This document shows positions 18,308-28,043 of a stretch of 64,000 nt of DNA, in pieces. Position 1 is the stretch's first letter; each line of letters starts with the position of its first letter. The DNA comes from Hyphomonadaceae bacterium (GTDB taxonomy: Bacteria > Pseudomonadota > Alphaproteobacteria > Rhizobiales > Hyphomicrobiaceae): contig JAIEQJ010000035.1 in NCBI GenBank assembly GCA_019747815.1, positions 153,694 to 217,693 on the forward strand. Direction: 5' to 3'. Below the pieces are notes generated by a model. It saw only the letters and a program-made list of their open reading frames with translations. It made no database searches and had not been told where the DNA came from. The translations under genes were made by a program, and so were the position numbers.

Positions 18308-19795
18308 TCATTGGTCCATCGCATAGCACCACGGGCATGCTTCCTCATGCGTGCGGCCCAGCGGGTCCCAGTCCTGCAGCGTGGCCCAGACCTCTTCGCC
18401 CGCTGCCTGCGCCGCCGCGCGGATGCTGGCGAAGTCGACACCGGGAATGATGCCACCCTCCATGATCACCTTGCCGTCGACAATGACCGTGTCCACGTCA
18501 TCGCCGACGCCGCATTCGACCACGCTCTTGACTGGATCACGGACCGGGCCGTAGCGCAATGAGCCGCGCCCATCGAGATCGATGATGATGATGTCGGCCA
18601 GGGCGCCGGGCGACAGCCGTCCCAGATCGTCGCGGCCAACCGATTTGGCGCCGCCGAGCGTGGCCGCCTCGAAGACATCGCCCGATGTGGCGGCAAAGTA
18701 TGTATGGCTCATGATCTTGCCGAGGTAGGAGGCCGTCCGCATGTTCATGATCATGTCGCGCGGGTAGGTGTCGGACCCGATGGACATGTTGACTCCGGCA
18801 TCGGCGTACTTCTGCCAGTTGTCCAGCACGCGGGCACGGCGCATGATGTTGATGGGGCAATGCGAGATTGTTGCGCCGGACTTGCCCATCAGCTCCAGGT
18901 CGCGCGCCACCGAGTAGTTCAGGTTGGGGTTATCGGCGACGAAGTTGCCGTGGCCGATGTTGAGCGTGGGGCGCAGCATGCCGATGCTGTCGAGCAGCTC
19001 GATCGGCGTCATCATGTGCTCTTTGACCACTTCGTAGAACTCGATGACGCTGTAGGCCGCATGCGTCGCCATGGGCAGCTTCAGCTCGTCTGCGGCCCTG
19101 ACGGTCCGCCTGAGCACCTCGACGCTCGACGTCTCAACCTCGCGGGGCACTAGAATGCCTCTGATGCGCCCTCCGGCAGCACCGTCGTGTGCGGCGATCC
19201 ATTGCAGCGCGACCTTGAGCCCTTCCTCTCCCAGCCGGTCGTTTCGAACGCGCTTCAGGCGGCCCTGCTCGTCGCCCACCCAGCGGCCGCAATCGTAGCC
19301 GGGCGCCAGGTAGGCCCGTGAGCCGAGCCGCTCGACTTCGGCCAGCAACGCGTCCTGGACGCGGAGTTGGCTGCCGTACTCGATGAAGGTGGTGACGCCG
19401 TTGCGGATGAGCTCGGCCACCGTGAACAGGGCATTCAGTTGGAATGCAGCTTCGGACCCGGCATCGCCATGCTTGAGATACCGCGGATCGCCTTTGACGA
19501 CCTTTCCCTCCTTCGGGACCGAGATCTCGAGGAACGGCTGGCCGTAGTACATGGGCCGGCCCGTGTCGGTGATCAGGCGGTGCGAGGCGCGGTGGCCGGA
19601 ATGGACGTGCGTGTCTATGAAGCCGGGTGCGACGAGCTTGCCGGCCGTATCGATCGTACGATCGACCGGGCCCTCGAATTTGGCGCCGACATGCACGATG
19701 CGATTGCCCTCGAACACGATCTCGCCATCCCGGATAAGGCTATGCCGTCCGTTGGCATGACCCACAATCCAGCTTGCGGTGATCTTCGTGCGCAT
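18308..19795 (-). CDS. Amidohydrolase family protein (TRZ/ATZ-like deaminase or hydrolase)
   Basis: A 495-residue metal-dependent hydrolase. The N-terminal composite domain gives way to the TIM barrel at APGFIDTHVHSGH, whose HxH binds metal; later THAAYSVIEFYE, HCPINIMRR and GSDTYPRD supply other ligands, with the barrel Asp in GSD. The C-terminus DTVIVDGKVIMEGG is the usual end of cyclic amidohydrolases. Such enzymes deaminate or open N-heterocycles such as triazines, guanine or hydantoin-like rings. It lies between UbiX and TctA, 127 bases from TctA, all on the minus strand. SD AGGA precedes ATG 19795. The substrate is unknown; a paralogue sits at 28044-29438. Confidence 0.82.
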   Translation of the reverse strand: MRTKITASWIVGHANGRHSLIRDGEIVFEGNRIVHVGAKFEGPVDRTIDTAGKLVAPGFIDTHVHSGHRASHRLITDTGRPMYYGQPFLEISVPKEGKVVKGDPRYLKHGDAGSEAAFQLNALFTVAELIRNGVTTFIEYGSQLRVQDALLAEVERLGSRAYLAPGYDCGRWVGDEQGRLKRVRNDRLGEEGLKVALQWIAAHDGAAGGRIRGILVPREVETSSVEVLRRTVRAADELKLPMATHAAYSVIEFYEVVKEHMMTPIELLDSIGMLRPTLNIGHGNFVADNPNLNYSVARDLELMGKSGATISHCPINIMRRARVLDNWQKYADAGVNMSIGSDTYPRDMIMNMRTASYLGKIMSHTYFAATSGDVFEAATLGGAKSVGRDDLGRLSPGALADIIIIDLDGRGSLRYGPVRDPVKSVVECGVGDDVDTVIVDGKVIMEGGIIPGVDFASIRAAAQAAGEEVWATLQDWDPLGRTHEEACPWCYAMDQ

Positions 19796-19922
19796 GGCTC
19801 GGTCCTAGGTTTGACTCACGGCGCGGTCACCGGCCGTCGGTGCAGCGCGCAAACACCGGCAATACGCCGTTGCGTGCTGGCGCCTGGGAGGAGGGCAATC
19901 GTGGAGGGTGCATTGACGATCA

Positions 19923-21428
19923 TCAGTCATCGACGAATACGGTCTCGCGCTTTCTTTTGATTGTGGGCAGCACGGCGACGATCAGAATTCCAGCCGCGAT
20001 GGCCAGCAACGCCGCCGAGATAGGCTGCCTGAAGAACACGGTGTAGTCCCCGTGCGATATGAGAATGGCGCGGCGGAGGTTCTCCTCCATCAGCGGCCCC
20101 AGCACCCAACCCAACACCAAGGGTGCAGGCTCGAAGTCGTGCTTGGCCATCCAGTATCCGACGAGGCCGAACACGCCCGCCATCACCACGTCGAACGTGG
20201 AGTTGTTCACCGAGTAGATGCCGATGCAACAAAACAGAATGATGCAGGGAAACAGCGACCGGTAGGGGATCCTGAGCAACCTCACCCAGATCCCGATCAT
20301 TGGAAGGTTGATGATGATCAGCATGAGATTGCCGATCCACATCGACGCAATCATCCCCCAGAACAGCTCCGGCTGCTTGGTTATGATTTGCGGCCCCGGC
20401 ACGATGCCGTGCAGGGTCATCGCGCCCACCATCAGCGCCATGACGGCATTCGGCGGAATGCCCAGGGTCAGCAGCGGTATGAAGGATGTCTGCGCCGCCG
20501 CGTTGTTGGCGCTTTCGGGGGCAGCGACGCCGACGATGGTCCCGCGGCCGAAGTCCTCCGGGTGCTTGGAGATCTTCTTCTCCAGACCGTAGGCCGCGAA
20601 CGACGCGATGATCGCGCCGCCGCCTGGCAGGATTCCCAGGATCGAGCCCAGGATCGTGCCGCGTCCGATGGCCGGTGCGGAAGCCACCAGGTCCGCGCGC
20701 TTTGGCATCAGACCGTCGATCTTTGTTTTCAGGATGTCGCGACTGGTGTTGTTTTCAAGGTTGCGGATGATTTCCGTGAACCCGAACAGCCCCATGGCAA
20801 CCACCGAGAGATGAATGCCGTCCGCAAGGTCCGGAATATTGAATGTCATGCGTCCGACCCCCGTCTCGAGATCCTGACCGATCTGGGACATCAGGAGGCC
20901 GACAAGCACCATGAGGATGGCCTTTGGGATCGAGCCCTTGGCAAGCACCACTGCGAAGATCAGGCCCACGACCATGAGCGAGAAGTACTCCGGCGGGCGG
21001 AACAGCAGCGCGATGCTTGTCAGCGGAGCGCCGAGTGCCGCGACCAGCAGCGTCGCAACACAGCCCGCGAAGAACGAGCCGATGGCCGCAATCGCAAGCG
21101 CCGGGCCTGCACGGCCCTGTTGTGCCATCTGATGGCCGTCGAGCGTCGTCACCACCGAGGTCGCCTCGCCTGGGATGTTGACGAGAATGGAGGTGGTGGA
21201 GCCACCGTACTGCGCGCCGTAGTAGATGCCGGCGAGCATGATCAGCGCGCCGATCGGCGGCAGGCCGAAGGTAATCGGAAGCAGCATGGCAATGGTCGCA
21301 ACCGAGCCCACGCCCGGCAGAACGCCGACCAGCGTTCCCACGATAACCCCGATCAGGCACAGAAGGAGGTTCTGCAGACTGGCAGCGACCAGGAAACCCA
21401 GACTGAGATTGGAGAAAAGATCAGCCAT
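19923..21428 (-). CDS. tctA: Tripartite tricarboxylate transporter large permease TctA
   Basis: A 501-residue TctA membrane protein. Many hydrophobic segments and the conserved motif GTLVGVLPGVGSVATIAMLLP (split across two helices, residues 31-50) plus GGSTTSILVNIPGE are diagnostic. The second half repeats GSILGILPGGGAIIASF and APESANNAAAQTSFIPLLTLGIP. It starts nine bases after the TctB stop. With TctB and the binding protein TctC it forms a secondary transporter driven by an ion gradient for a carboxylate. Confidence 0.93.
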   Translation of the reverse strand: MADLFSNLSLGFLVAASLQNLLLCLIGVIVGTLVGVLPGVGSVATIAMLLPITFGLPPIGALIMLAGIYYGAQYGGSTTSILVNIPGEATSVVTTLDGHQMAQQGRAGPALAIAAIGSFFAGCVATLLVAALGAPLTSIALLFRPPEYFSLMVVGLIFAVVLAKGSIPKAILMVLVGLLMSQIGQDLETGVGRMTFNIPDLADGIHLSVVAMGLFGFTEIIRNLENNTSRDILKTKIDGLMPKRADLVASAPAIGRGTILGSILGILPGGGAIIASFAAYGLEKKISKHPEDFGRGTIVGVAAPESANNAAAQTSFIPLLTLGIPPNAVMALMVGAMTLHGIVPGPQIITKQPELFWGMIASMWIGNLMLIIINLPMIGIWVRLLRIPYRSLFPCIILFCCIGIYSVNNSTFDVVMAGVFGLVGYWMAKHDFEPAPLVLGWVLGPLMEENLRRAILISHGDYTVFFRQPISAALLAIAAGILIVAVLPTIKRKRETVFVDD

Positions 21429-21437
21429 CGTTGGAAT

Positions 21438-21926
21438 CTACTGCATGAACGCCGGCCAGAGCTGGAACTGCAATGACAGTCCGTAGAAGAACAGCAGGAC
21501 TGCGCCGATGGTGAAGAAGAAGGCTGTTAGGGTCGTTTCGAGCCACCGTGTCTCCTTTGAGGCGGCGGCGGCGATCATGAAGCAGGCGAAGGTTGTGATG
21601 AAAAGACCGAGCGGGCGGATCATCGCCGCGAAGGCGAGGATGGATGCCATCACCACGATCGGGCCGCGCGCATGGAAGCGGCCGACGGCCGGGCCAGCCG
21701 CAATGATGGACCAAAGCAACACGCCGCCCGCCAGCACCAGGAGGCAGACGGCGAAGACGCGTGGCGCAGTGCCCGGTCCGAACGAGAAACCTTGAATCCC
21801 CGGCAGGTCGCTCCCCGCCCAAAGCGAGAACAGGGCCAACCCGATCAGCGCCAGACAACCCCAGAAATCCTGCGGATTGCGAATTCTCAATCCGCCATGG
21901 GCTTTCGGATCGACCCCGTCCGTCAT
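21438..21926 (-). CDS. tctB: Tripartite tricarboxylate transporter small membrane protein TctB
   Basis: A 162-residue TctB-like protein with four hydrophobic segments (LALIGLALFSLWAGS, AVCLLVLAGGVLLWS, MASILAFAAMIRPLGLFITT, then a C-terminal helix). FSFGPGTAPRVFAV is a family feature. The ATG at 21926 has AGGAAG six bases upstream; an upstream in-frame start at 21974 lacks one. It sits between TctC and TctA in the minus-strand operon. Confidence 0.85.
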   Translation of the reverse strand: MTDGVDPKAHGGLRIRNPQDFWGCLALIGLALFSLWAGSDLPGIQGFSFGPGTAPRVFAVCLLVLAGGVLLWSIIAAGPAVGRFHARGPIVVMASILAFAAMIRPLGLFITTFACFMIAAAASKETRWLETTLTAFFFTIGAVLLFFYGLSLQFQLWPAFMQ

Positions 21927-22001
21927 GCTGGCTTCCTGCAGTGAATGTTGTTGTCGGCTTTGCCGGCGCTGCAACTCAGGCGATCAGGCGTGGCCTGAGT
22001 A

Positions 22002-22973
22002 TCACTGCTGTTTCGTGCCGGCGATTTCGGCCAGCAACGGTTTCCACTGGGCAATCTCATCCTGTATTTGCTTCGCATACTGGTCTGGTGTTGTCTTGAC
22101 CGTATTGGCGCCGGCCTTGATCATGGCTTTCTTCACTTCGACATCCTCGGCCATCTTCATGAGAGCCTCCGACATCCTGCGAATGATCGGTTCGGGCGTC
22201 TTGGCCGGGGCCATCAACCCGTTCCAGGTTTCCACGACGAATCCCGGACTGATGGATTCATGAACCGAGGGCAGATCGGGGAAGTACGGGCTGCGTCCCA
22301 GTGACGTGACGGCAAGTGTGCGAACGGTGCCGGCCTCGATTTGCGGCAAGGCATCCGTCATGTTGGCGAACGCAAAGTCGACTTCGCCGGACACGATGGC
22401 CAGAACACCCTGGGCACCCGTTTTGTATGGGATGTGGTTCATCTTAGTCCCGGTGCGGGATTGGAACAGTTCCACAGCGTAGTGCGTGAGGCCGGCCAAG
22501 CCGCTTGATCCATAGTTCAGTTTGCCGGGATTGGCCTTTGCGTGCGCCACCAAGTCGGCCATCGAGTTGATCGGCAGGGACTTCTTGACGACGACGGCCT
22601 GCGAGATCGTGCTGAGAATGCTGACGGGGATCAAATCCTTCACCGGATCGTATCCCACCTTCTGGCCCTGGGCGAAGGGGACGACCGAAATGGCGCCGAC
22701 GCTGCAGACACAAAACGTATAGCCATCCGGCGCAGACCTCGAGACCGCGCCTGTTCCAACGATGCCCCCGCCTCCTGCCCGGTTTTCCACGACAACCGAC
22801 TTGCCAAGCTCCTTCTCGAGGTAGCTTGCGGTCATGCGTCCGATGAGATCCGTGTAGCCGCCGGCGCCGTAGGGCACGACCAGCGTGATCGTACGTTTCG
22901 GCCAGGCATCCTGAGCTTGTGCAGCGCCCGCTGCCAACACAAGCGCCAGCATTGAGCTTACGAGTGTCTTCAC
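22002..22973 (-). CDS. tctC: Tripartite tricarboxylate transporter binding protein TctC (Bug family)
   Basis: A 323-residue periplasmic receptor. A Sec signal peptide (residues 1-20, ending AQAQ) is followed by the Bug family hallmark WPKRTITLVVPYGAGGYTD, VVENRAGGGGIVGT and APDGYTF. The start is GTG, with GGGAG upstream. UbiD starts 36 bases upstream on the same strand, so the receptor probably binds a carboxylate that feeds the decarboxylase. Bug proteins bind many carboxylates, so the ligand is open. Confidence 0.92.
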   Translation of the reverse strand: MKTLVSSMLALVLAAGAAQAQDAWPKRTITLVVPYGAGGYTDLIGRMTASYLEKELGKSVVVENRAGGGGIVGTGAVSRSAPDGYTFCVCSVGAISVVPFAQGQKVGYDPVKDLIPVSILSTISQAVVVKKSLPINSMADLVAHAKANPGKLNYGSSGLAGLTHYAVELFQSRTGTKMNHIPYKTGAQGVLAIVSGEVDFAFANMTDALPQIEAGTVRTLAVTSLGRSPYFPDLPSVHESISPGFVVETWNGLMAPAKTPEPIIRRMSEALMKMAEDVEVKKAMIKAGANTVKTTPDQYAKQIQDEIAQWKPLLAEIAGTKQQ

Positions 22974-23009
22974 GGCTTTGTTCTCCCAAAATCACCAAAT
23001 ACAGGTTCT

Positions 23010-24410
23010 TCAGAGGTCGACGCCGGCGGCTGAAAGGATTTGCCGGGCGCGTGCCCGCTGCTCGTCGGAGATCGCAAGGCGTTCGGCAAAATCCCTGCCG
23101 ACGGGACGCGTGGCGTCGATCCCCATCTTGGTCAGCGTGAAGCTTTGCGCGTCCGACGTGGGATCAAGGATCGCCCCTTTGCAGTTGGGGATCAGAATGA
23201 TGTCTTTCTCCGCCTGCACACGCGTGGCGACGGCCCACATCACGTCGTTCATGTCGAAGATGTCGACATCCTCGTCTACGACGATGACGTACTTTGTGTA
23301 GAACTCGGTGCCCAGCGCGGCCATGATGGCCTGCTGCGGCTCTCCTTGCGCAGTCTTCTTCATCTTGACGAAGGCCATGAAGGCGCCGCACGTCGTATGC
23401 GGCACATGCACGGCGATGACATTCGGCAGATTCCGCGTCAATGCGTTCAGGATCTCGCCCTCGCGGGTCACGCATGAGATAAGGATGTGATCCTTCGACA
23501 TTCCCGAGACAACCGAATGGTACATCGCATCCCGGCGCATGCGCAGGCGATGTGCAACAAACACGTTCTGGGTGCTGCGGTATGAGGCATAGCCGGTGAA
23601 TTCGCTGAAGGGACCTTCGGACTCCTTCACATCGGCCAGAATCTCACCTTCGATGATGATTTCGGCGCCGGCCGGAACCTCGAGCTCCGCCACGCCGCAC
23701 CTTGCCAGCCGATAGGGTTCGCCGAACAGGCCGCCAATGATCTCAAACTTTCGCACCTGCGGCGGGTACGCGTAGACCATCGACCCCATGTAGTGCAGCG
23801 GATGGATGCCGAGCGTTATTGCGGCAGGCAGCGATTGGCCGCGCTCCTCCGCGCGACGGTGGAACTCCCACATGCGGCGCCGCGAATGCAGGGAAACGCC
23901 GAGCCGGTTCTTGCCCTTGAGCATCAAGCGGTGGAATCCGGTCGTGTCCACGCCGGTTATCGGGTCGCGCGCCGTGATCTGACCGGCCGTGATATACGGC
24001 GCGGCATCCACGGTGAAATGGAGCGGGATTGGAAGCTGTGTGAGGTCTACCTGGTCGCCTTCCAACACGACCTGCTGCCAAGGGGCCTCGGCCACGACCT
24101 CGCAGGGAAGATAGCGTTGACAGCGATCGCGGAAGGCCGTCGGCAGCTCTGCCGCTGTCACGCCGAGACAGGCAGCCAGCAGCGTACGGTTGCCGGCAAT
24201 GTTGGTGACGACCGGCATGGAATGCCCTTCGACATTCTCGCAAATGACGACAGGGCTTTTGCCGCCGCGCTCCAGCTCGAACACGAGCGAGGAAATATCA
24301 AGATGCGTCCGTACGGGTTCTCGAATGCGAAGGAGTTCGGTTGGGAAATCCCGTTCCACCATGCGCAGAAATCCGCGCAAGCTTTGGGAATTCACGTCGG
24401 CGGACCGCAT
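23010..24410 (-). CDS. ubiD: UbiD family (prenylated-FMN) decarboxylase
   Basis: A 466-residue UbiD-family enzyme that reversibly decarboxylates aromatic or alpha,beta-unsaturated acids with the prenyl-FMN made by UbiX. The E-R-E active site is visible: Arg161 in TGFHRLMLKGKNRLG and Glu265/Glu270 in ESEGPFSEFTGY. Length fits. ATG 24410 follows GGGGGAGG. It leads the series UbiD-TctC-TctB-TctA-amidohydrolase-UbiX. The 125-bp gap upstream is locally AT-rich and may hold the promoter. Phenolic or heteroaromatic acids are typical substrates; the sequence does not decide among them. Confidence 0.9.
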   Translation of the reverse strand: MRSADVNSQSLRGFLRMVERDFPTELLRIREPVRTHLDISSLVFELERGGKSPVVICENVEGHSMPVVTNIAGNRTLLAACLGVTAAELPTAFRDRCQRYLPCEVVAEAPWQQVVLEGDQVDLTQLPIPLHFTVDAAPYITAGQITARDPITGVDTTGFHRLMLKGKNRLGVSLHSRRRMWEFHRRAEERGQSLPAAITLGIHPLHYMGSMVYAYPPQVRKFEIIGGLFGEPYRLARCGVAELEVPAGAEIIIEGEILADVKESEGPFSEFTGYASYRSTQNVFVAHRLRMRRDAMYHSVVSGMSKDHILISCVTREGEILNALTRNLPNVIAVHVPHTTCGAFMAFVKMKKTAQGEPQQAIMAALGTEFYTKYVIVVDEDVDIFDMNDVMWAVATRVQAEKDIILIPNCKGAILDPTSDAQSFTLTKMGIDATRPVGRDFAERLAISDEQRARARQILSAAGVDL

Positions 24411-24535
24411 GCCACCCCTCCCCCAACTTATTCTATTTTTAGTATCTTAGCATCACCGTCGCTTGACGGGAAACGGATTCACAATTTGCGCAAAGCGGCC
24501 AGCGCGCGAGAAGGTCCTCCATTTGGGATCAGCTC

Positions 24536-25534
24536 TCATTTTAGAAACCGGCTGTCGGAGATCTTGGCGGGATCGATAGTGACGCTTGCCGGGATCTCGC
24601 CCATTTGCCGTAGCCACTTGGCCGTGATGACAACCGCGTCGCGCGAGACGACCCCATCCTTCGAAACGGCTGGCAGCACACGTTGCAGAATCTTCTCGAC
24701 GCCCTGCTGCTTCTTGAGATCGTCCGGCAGCACGGCAAGAACCTCGCCGGGCGACTTCTGCGCGATCCATTTGAGCGCATTGAGATGGGCGCCGACGACG
24801 GCCTTGGTCACTTTGGGATTGGCATCGACGTATTCGCGGCGCGCCACGAGAGCAACGGTTGGATGCGGTCCCTTGAAGATCCTGCTGGTCGTGTCGCGGT
24901 CATGCAGGTCGACCATGATGCGCCCGATTCCCTCGTCCAGAATGCGAGACAAGGTCGGCTCGCTCGCGATCAGGGCATCGACGCGCTTGCCGCGCAGCGA
25001 TGGAAGCCAGCCGGAGATGCCGCCGGTTGACCGATAGGTGACATCATCTGCGCTGAGGCCGGCGGAGTCGGCGATGGCCAGCGCGATCATGTGGTGGCCC
25101 GAGCCGAGCCCCACGACGCCGACGGCCTTGCCTTTGAGGTCGGCGGGAGATTGGATTTCGCTGAGGTCTGTGCGCACGACCAGGGCGGCGGTCGGGCTAT
25201 CCATCATCGCCAGCAGGACAACCAGGTCCTTGTTCTCGGCCTGCGCCTTGATCGCATGCTGCACGTACGCAATCCCGAAGTCGTAGTCACCCGCAAGCAA
25301 ACCCAGGATGGCCGGTGTCGTGGTCGGCGCATAGGTGACGTCGACGGTACGCCCGATCTCCTTTTGCAGGGCGTCGAACGCGACGTTGCGGGCGACGAGG
25401 AAAGGCAGCCATGTGAAGGATGGGGTGGATGCCATGACCATGCGCAAGGGCCTGTCCTGGCTTGCCGCCGGCTCCACGCTGATGATTGCGCCGACGGCGG
25501 CCGCCGCCAGCAGCAAGATTGCTTTCAGCTTCTT
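24536..25534 (-). CDS. ABC transporter substrate-binding protein, NMT1/SsuA type
   Basis: A 332-residue periplasmic binding protein of the nitrate/sulfonate/taurine type. Signal peptide MKKLKAILLLAAAAVGA ends near ASQ (about residue 30). The body shows PLRMVMASTPSFTWLPFLVA, an NMT1-like LKGKAVGVVGLGSGHH and a second lobe with ALIASEPT. ATG 25534 has AAGGAG eight bases upstream. It is the last gene of a four-gene set ATPase-permease-permease-receptor. Ligands of this family include sulfonates, pyrimidine precursors and aromatic acids. Confidence 0.87.
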   Translation of the reverse strand, partial: KKLKAILLLAAAAVGAIISVEPAASQDRPLRMVMASTPSFTWLPFLVARNVAFDALQKEIGRTVDVTYAPTTTPAILGLLAGDYDFGIAYVQHAIKAQAENKDLVVLLAMMDSPTAALVVRTDLSEIQSPADLKGKAVGVVGLGSGHHMIALAIADSAGLSADDVTYRSTGGISGWLPSLRGKRVDALIASEPTLSRILDEGIGRIMVDLHDRDTTSRIFKGPHPTVALVARREYVDANPKVTKAVVGAHLNALKWIAQKSPGEVLAVLPDDLKKQQGVEKILQRVLPAVSKDGVVSRDAVVITAKWLRQMGEIPASVTIDPAKISDSRFLK

Positions 25535-25599
25535 CATGCGCTTCACTCCTTGTCGTCCCATTTGCGCATCGCTCACGCCGATGAACCGCGCATTGCGTG

Positions 25600-26394
25600 C
25601 TATCCTGCCCCTGCGCTTGTTGTCGTGGTCTCGGGCCGCCAGCGCAGCAAGCGCGCCTCGAGTTTGCGTAGGCCGTAGTCGATCAGCACCGCCGCCACCA
25701 GCAGCAACGCGAGTCCGGCAAAAACCTCGCGGATGCGCAGGCGGGATTGTCCTTGCAGAATCAGGAAGCCGATGCCCCTGTCGCCGCCGATGTACTCGCC
25801 GACGACCGCGCCGATGATGGCAAAGCCGACGCTCGCGCGCAGGCCGGTCAGGATCCAGGCCATGGCCGACGGCAGATAGATGGTGCGGGCGAGGTCGATC
25901 TTGGTCGCTCCCCACAGCTTCGCGCGGTCAATGAGCTCCTGGGGGACCTGGCGCAGGCCGTTGTAGGTATTGAGGTAGCAGAGAAACAGGATGAAGGTTG
26001 CCACCAGCAGAATCTTGGGCTCGATGCCGAAGCCGAACCACACGATGAACAGCGGCGCCAAGGTCAGGCGAGGAAAGGCGTTGAGCACCGCCATGAACGG
26101 CTCGAGCACTTGCGCGACCCGCGGCATGAACGCCAGCGCGAAGCCGAGCAGGACGCCGATCGACGTCCCGATTGCAAAGCCGACGGACGCTTCCAGGAAT
26201 GTGACGCCGACATTCCTGAATATCCGCCCCGCCCAGAACCAGTCCTGGATGACGGCCCATACCTCCGAAGGCGAGCTGAAGAAGAACGGTGACAGGAAAC
26301 CGAGCCATGCCGCCATTTCCCAGAGGGCAAGCATCGATCCGACAACGAGGATGCGCCCTAAGGGACCGCTGGACCATTCCGCGAGCTTGCCCAT
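25600..26394 (-). CDS. ABC transporter permease, SsuC/TauC type
   Basis: A 264-residue inner-membrane permease with about six helices. The cytoplasmic EAA-like loop reads ELIDRAKLWGATKIDLARTIYLPSA (split), typical of SsuC/TauC. ATG 26394 is preferred over 26409 because GAGG lies six bases upstream; it is then two bases after the previous permease stop. Two different permeases occur in this operon, suggesting a heterodimeric channel. Confidence 0.88.
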   Translation of the reverse strand: MGKLAEWSSGPLGRILVVGSMLALWEMAAWLGFLSPFFFSSPSEVWAVIQDWFWAGRIFRNVGVTFLEASVGFAIGTSIGVLLGFALAFMPRVAQVLEPFMAVLNAFPRLTLAPLFIVWFGFGIEPKILLVATFILFLCYLNTYNGLRQVPQELIDRAKLWGATKIDLARTIYLPSAMAWILTGLRASVGFAIIGAVVGEYIGGDRGIGFLILQGQSRLRIREVFAGLALLLVAAVLIDYGLRKLEARLLRWRPETTTTSAGAG

Positions 26395-26396
26395 CG

Positions 26397-27149
26397 CTAG
26401 CCTCGCCATGCCATCGCAAGCTTCTCGACCCGCGTCAGGATGCGGTCGAGCGGCGTGACTGTCAGGAGAATGATGAGCAGCCCGGCCATCACGGCATTGG
26501 GGTCGTTCAACGACTGCGCCGTGGCGATCAGCGACCCGAGGCCGGCATTGGCTCCGAGATACTCGGCCACGATGGCTCCCAGGAATGCGAATCCGACGGA
26601 GATGCGCAGGCCGGCGAGGATCCACACGATGGACGCCGGCAAGTAGATCTCGCGCACCAGGCCAAGCCTGCTCGCGCCCATGACGCGAGCGCGATCGATC
26701 AGCGCGCCGGGCACATTGCGCAGGCCTGCATCAACGTTGAAATAGACGATGAAGAACACGACAACCGTGACGAGCGCGGCCTTCGAGACGATGCCGAGCC
26801 CGAACCAGACCATGAATATCGGCGCGAGGACGATCCGCGGAACCACGGCAAAGATGCCGATGAGCGGATCGAGCAGGCGGCGCAGGAAGGGCACGAAGGC
26901 GAGCAGAAGGGCCGTTGCGGCGCCCAGCAGAGAGCCCGCGATGAAGCCGAGCGCTGCCTCCAGCGAGGTGATGGCCAGATGGTGGAAGATCTCGCCGCCG
27001 ACGATCAATGCCCACAGGCGCCTTGCAACCTCCGCAGGGCTGCCCAAGACATCGCCCAGTGTTGGGCTTTGCCGAGCGGCGAGGGACCATAGCAGCACGA
27101 GCCCGCCAAGCACGGATATCTGCCAAGCGCGGACCGCAAGAGCGCTCAT
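26397..27149 (-). CDS. ABC transporter permease, SsuC/TauC type (second)
   Basis: A 250-residue permease paralogous to its neighbour, with loop GALIDRARVMGASRLGLVREI and hydrophobic segments throughout. The ATG at 27149 overlaps the ATPase stop as ATGA. Paired permease genes after one ATPase indicate a heterodimer. The open frame extends upstream into the ATPase, but the chosen start gives the usual short cytoplasmic N-terminus. Confidence 0.88.
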   Translation of the reverse strand: MSALAVRAWQISVLGGLVLLWSLAARQSPTLGDVLGSPAEVARRLWALIVGGEIFHHLAITSLEAALGFIAGSLLGAATALLLAFVPFLRRLLDPLIGIFAVVPRIVLAPIFMVWFGLGIVSKAALVTVVVFFIVYFNVDAGLRNVPGALIDRARVMGASRLGLVREIYLPASIVWILAGLRISVGFAFLGAIVAEYLGANAGLGSLIATAQSLNDPNAVMAGLLIILLTVTPLDRILTRVEKLAMAWRG

Positions 27150-27991
27150 GTGGGATTGCTTGCTGTCATTCCGGCTGCGATGCGTTCCTGATCGTAGCCG
27201 GCCATGACTTCGTCGCGCATGTCGTTCCACAGCCGCGTGTAAAGACCGTGAAACTCGATGTCGCTGCGGATATCGAGAACGTTGCGCGGGCGAGGCAGAG
27301 GAATTGGATAGACGCCTTTCACCCGCGTCGGACGCGCGCTCAACACGACCACGCTGTCGGAAAGTGCGATGGCCTCCTCGAGATCATGGGTGATGAAGAC
27401 CACGGTCTTGCGCTCCCGCTGCCAGATGGCCATCAGCTCGTTCTCCATCAGGCTGCGGGTCTGCACGTCGAGCGCACTGAACGGCTCGTCCATGAGAATG
27501 ACGCGGGGGCTGGCGACCAGCGTGCACGCGAGCGAAACGCGCTTGCGCATGCCGCCGGACAACTGGTGCGGAAATGCGTTCTCGAAGCCGTGCAGCCCGA
27601 CAATGCGGATCCACTCTCTGGCCAGCTCGTGACGTCGGCTGCGGGCCATCCCCTGGAACTTCAAGGGCAAGGCGACGTTGTCCAGCACCGTCCGCCATGG
27701 CAACAGGGCGTCGGTCTGGAACATGTAGCCGACGTCGGTGCGGATCCCGGTCACCTTGGAGGCGTGGACGAGAACCTCGCCGCCGACCGGGTGAGCAAGA
27801 CCGGAAATGAGGCGCAGCAGGGTCGACTTGCCGCATCCTGAGGGGCCCACCACGGAAACGAACTTCCCATCGGGGATACTCAAAGACACGCCTTCGATCA
27901 CCGGCAGGTAAGTCGATCCCTGTCCGAATCCGTGATGGATCTCCCGCAACTCGACGGCGGGTTTCGGCGTGTCTTGGTGATGGGTCAACAT
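27146..27991 (-). CDS. ABC transporter ATP-binding protein, SsuB/TauB type
   Basis: A 281-residue ATPase. Walker A VGPSGCGKSTLLR, Q-loop MFQTDALLPWRTVLDNV, signature LSGGMRKRVSLACTL, Walker B VILMDEPFSALD and the switch His in VFITHDLEEAI are all visible. The start is taken at ATG 27991; a TTG three codons upstream is also possible and no strong Shine-Dalgarno decides. It is 52 bases downstream of the second amidohydrolase on the same strand. Confidence 0.9.
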   Translation of the reverse strand: MLTHHQDTPKPAVELREIHHGFGQGSTYLPVIEGVSLSIPDGKFVSVVGPSGCGKSTLLRLISGLAHPVGGEVLVHASKVTGIRTDVGYMFQTDALLPWRTVLDNVALPLKFQGMARSRRHELAREWIRIVGLHGFENAFPHQLSGGMRKRVSLACTLVASPRVILMDEPFSALDVQTRSLMENELMAIWQRERKTVVFITHDLEEAIALSDSVVVLSARPTRVKGVYPIPLPRPRNVLDIRSDIEFHGLYTRLWNDMRDEVMAGYDQERIAAGMTASNPT

Positions 27992-28043
27992 AGCAACCAA
28001 ACGACTGCCAGTGCTCGGCTCAGCTCATGCGTTCCACGTACCA

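Noticed and set aside
24411..24535. Promoter and hairpin upstream of UbiD
   Set aside because: The region is AT-rich and has CCGTC-GCTT-GACGG, but no clear -35/-10 pair or T run was found.
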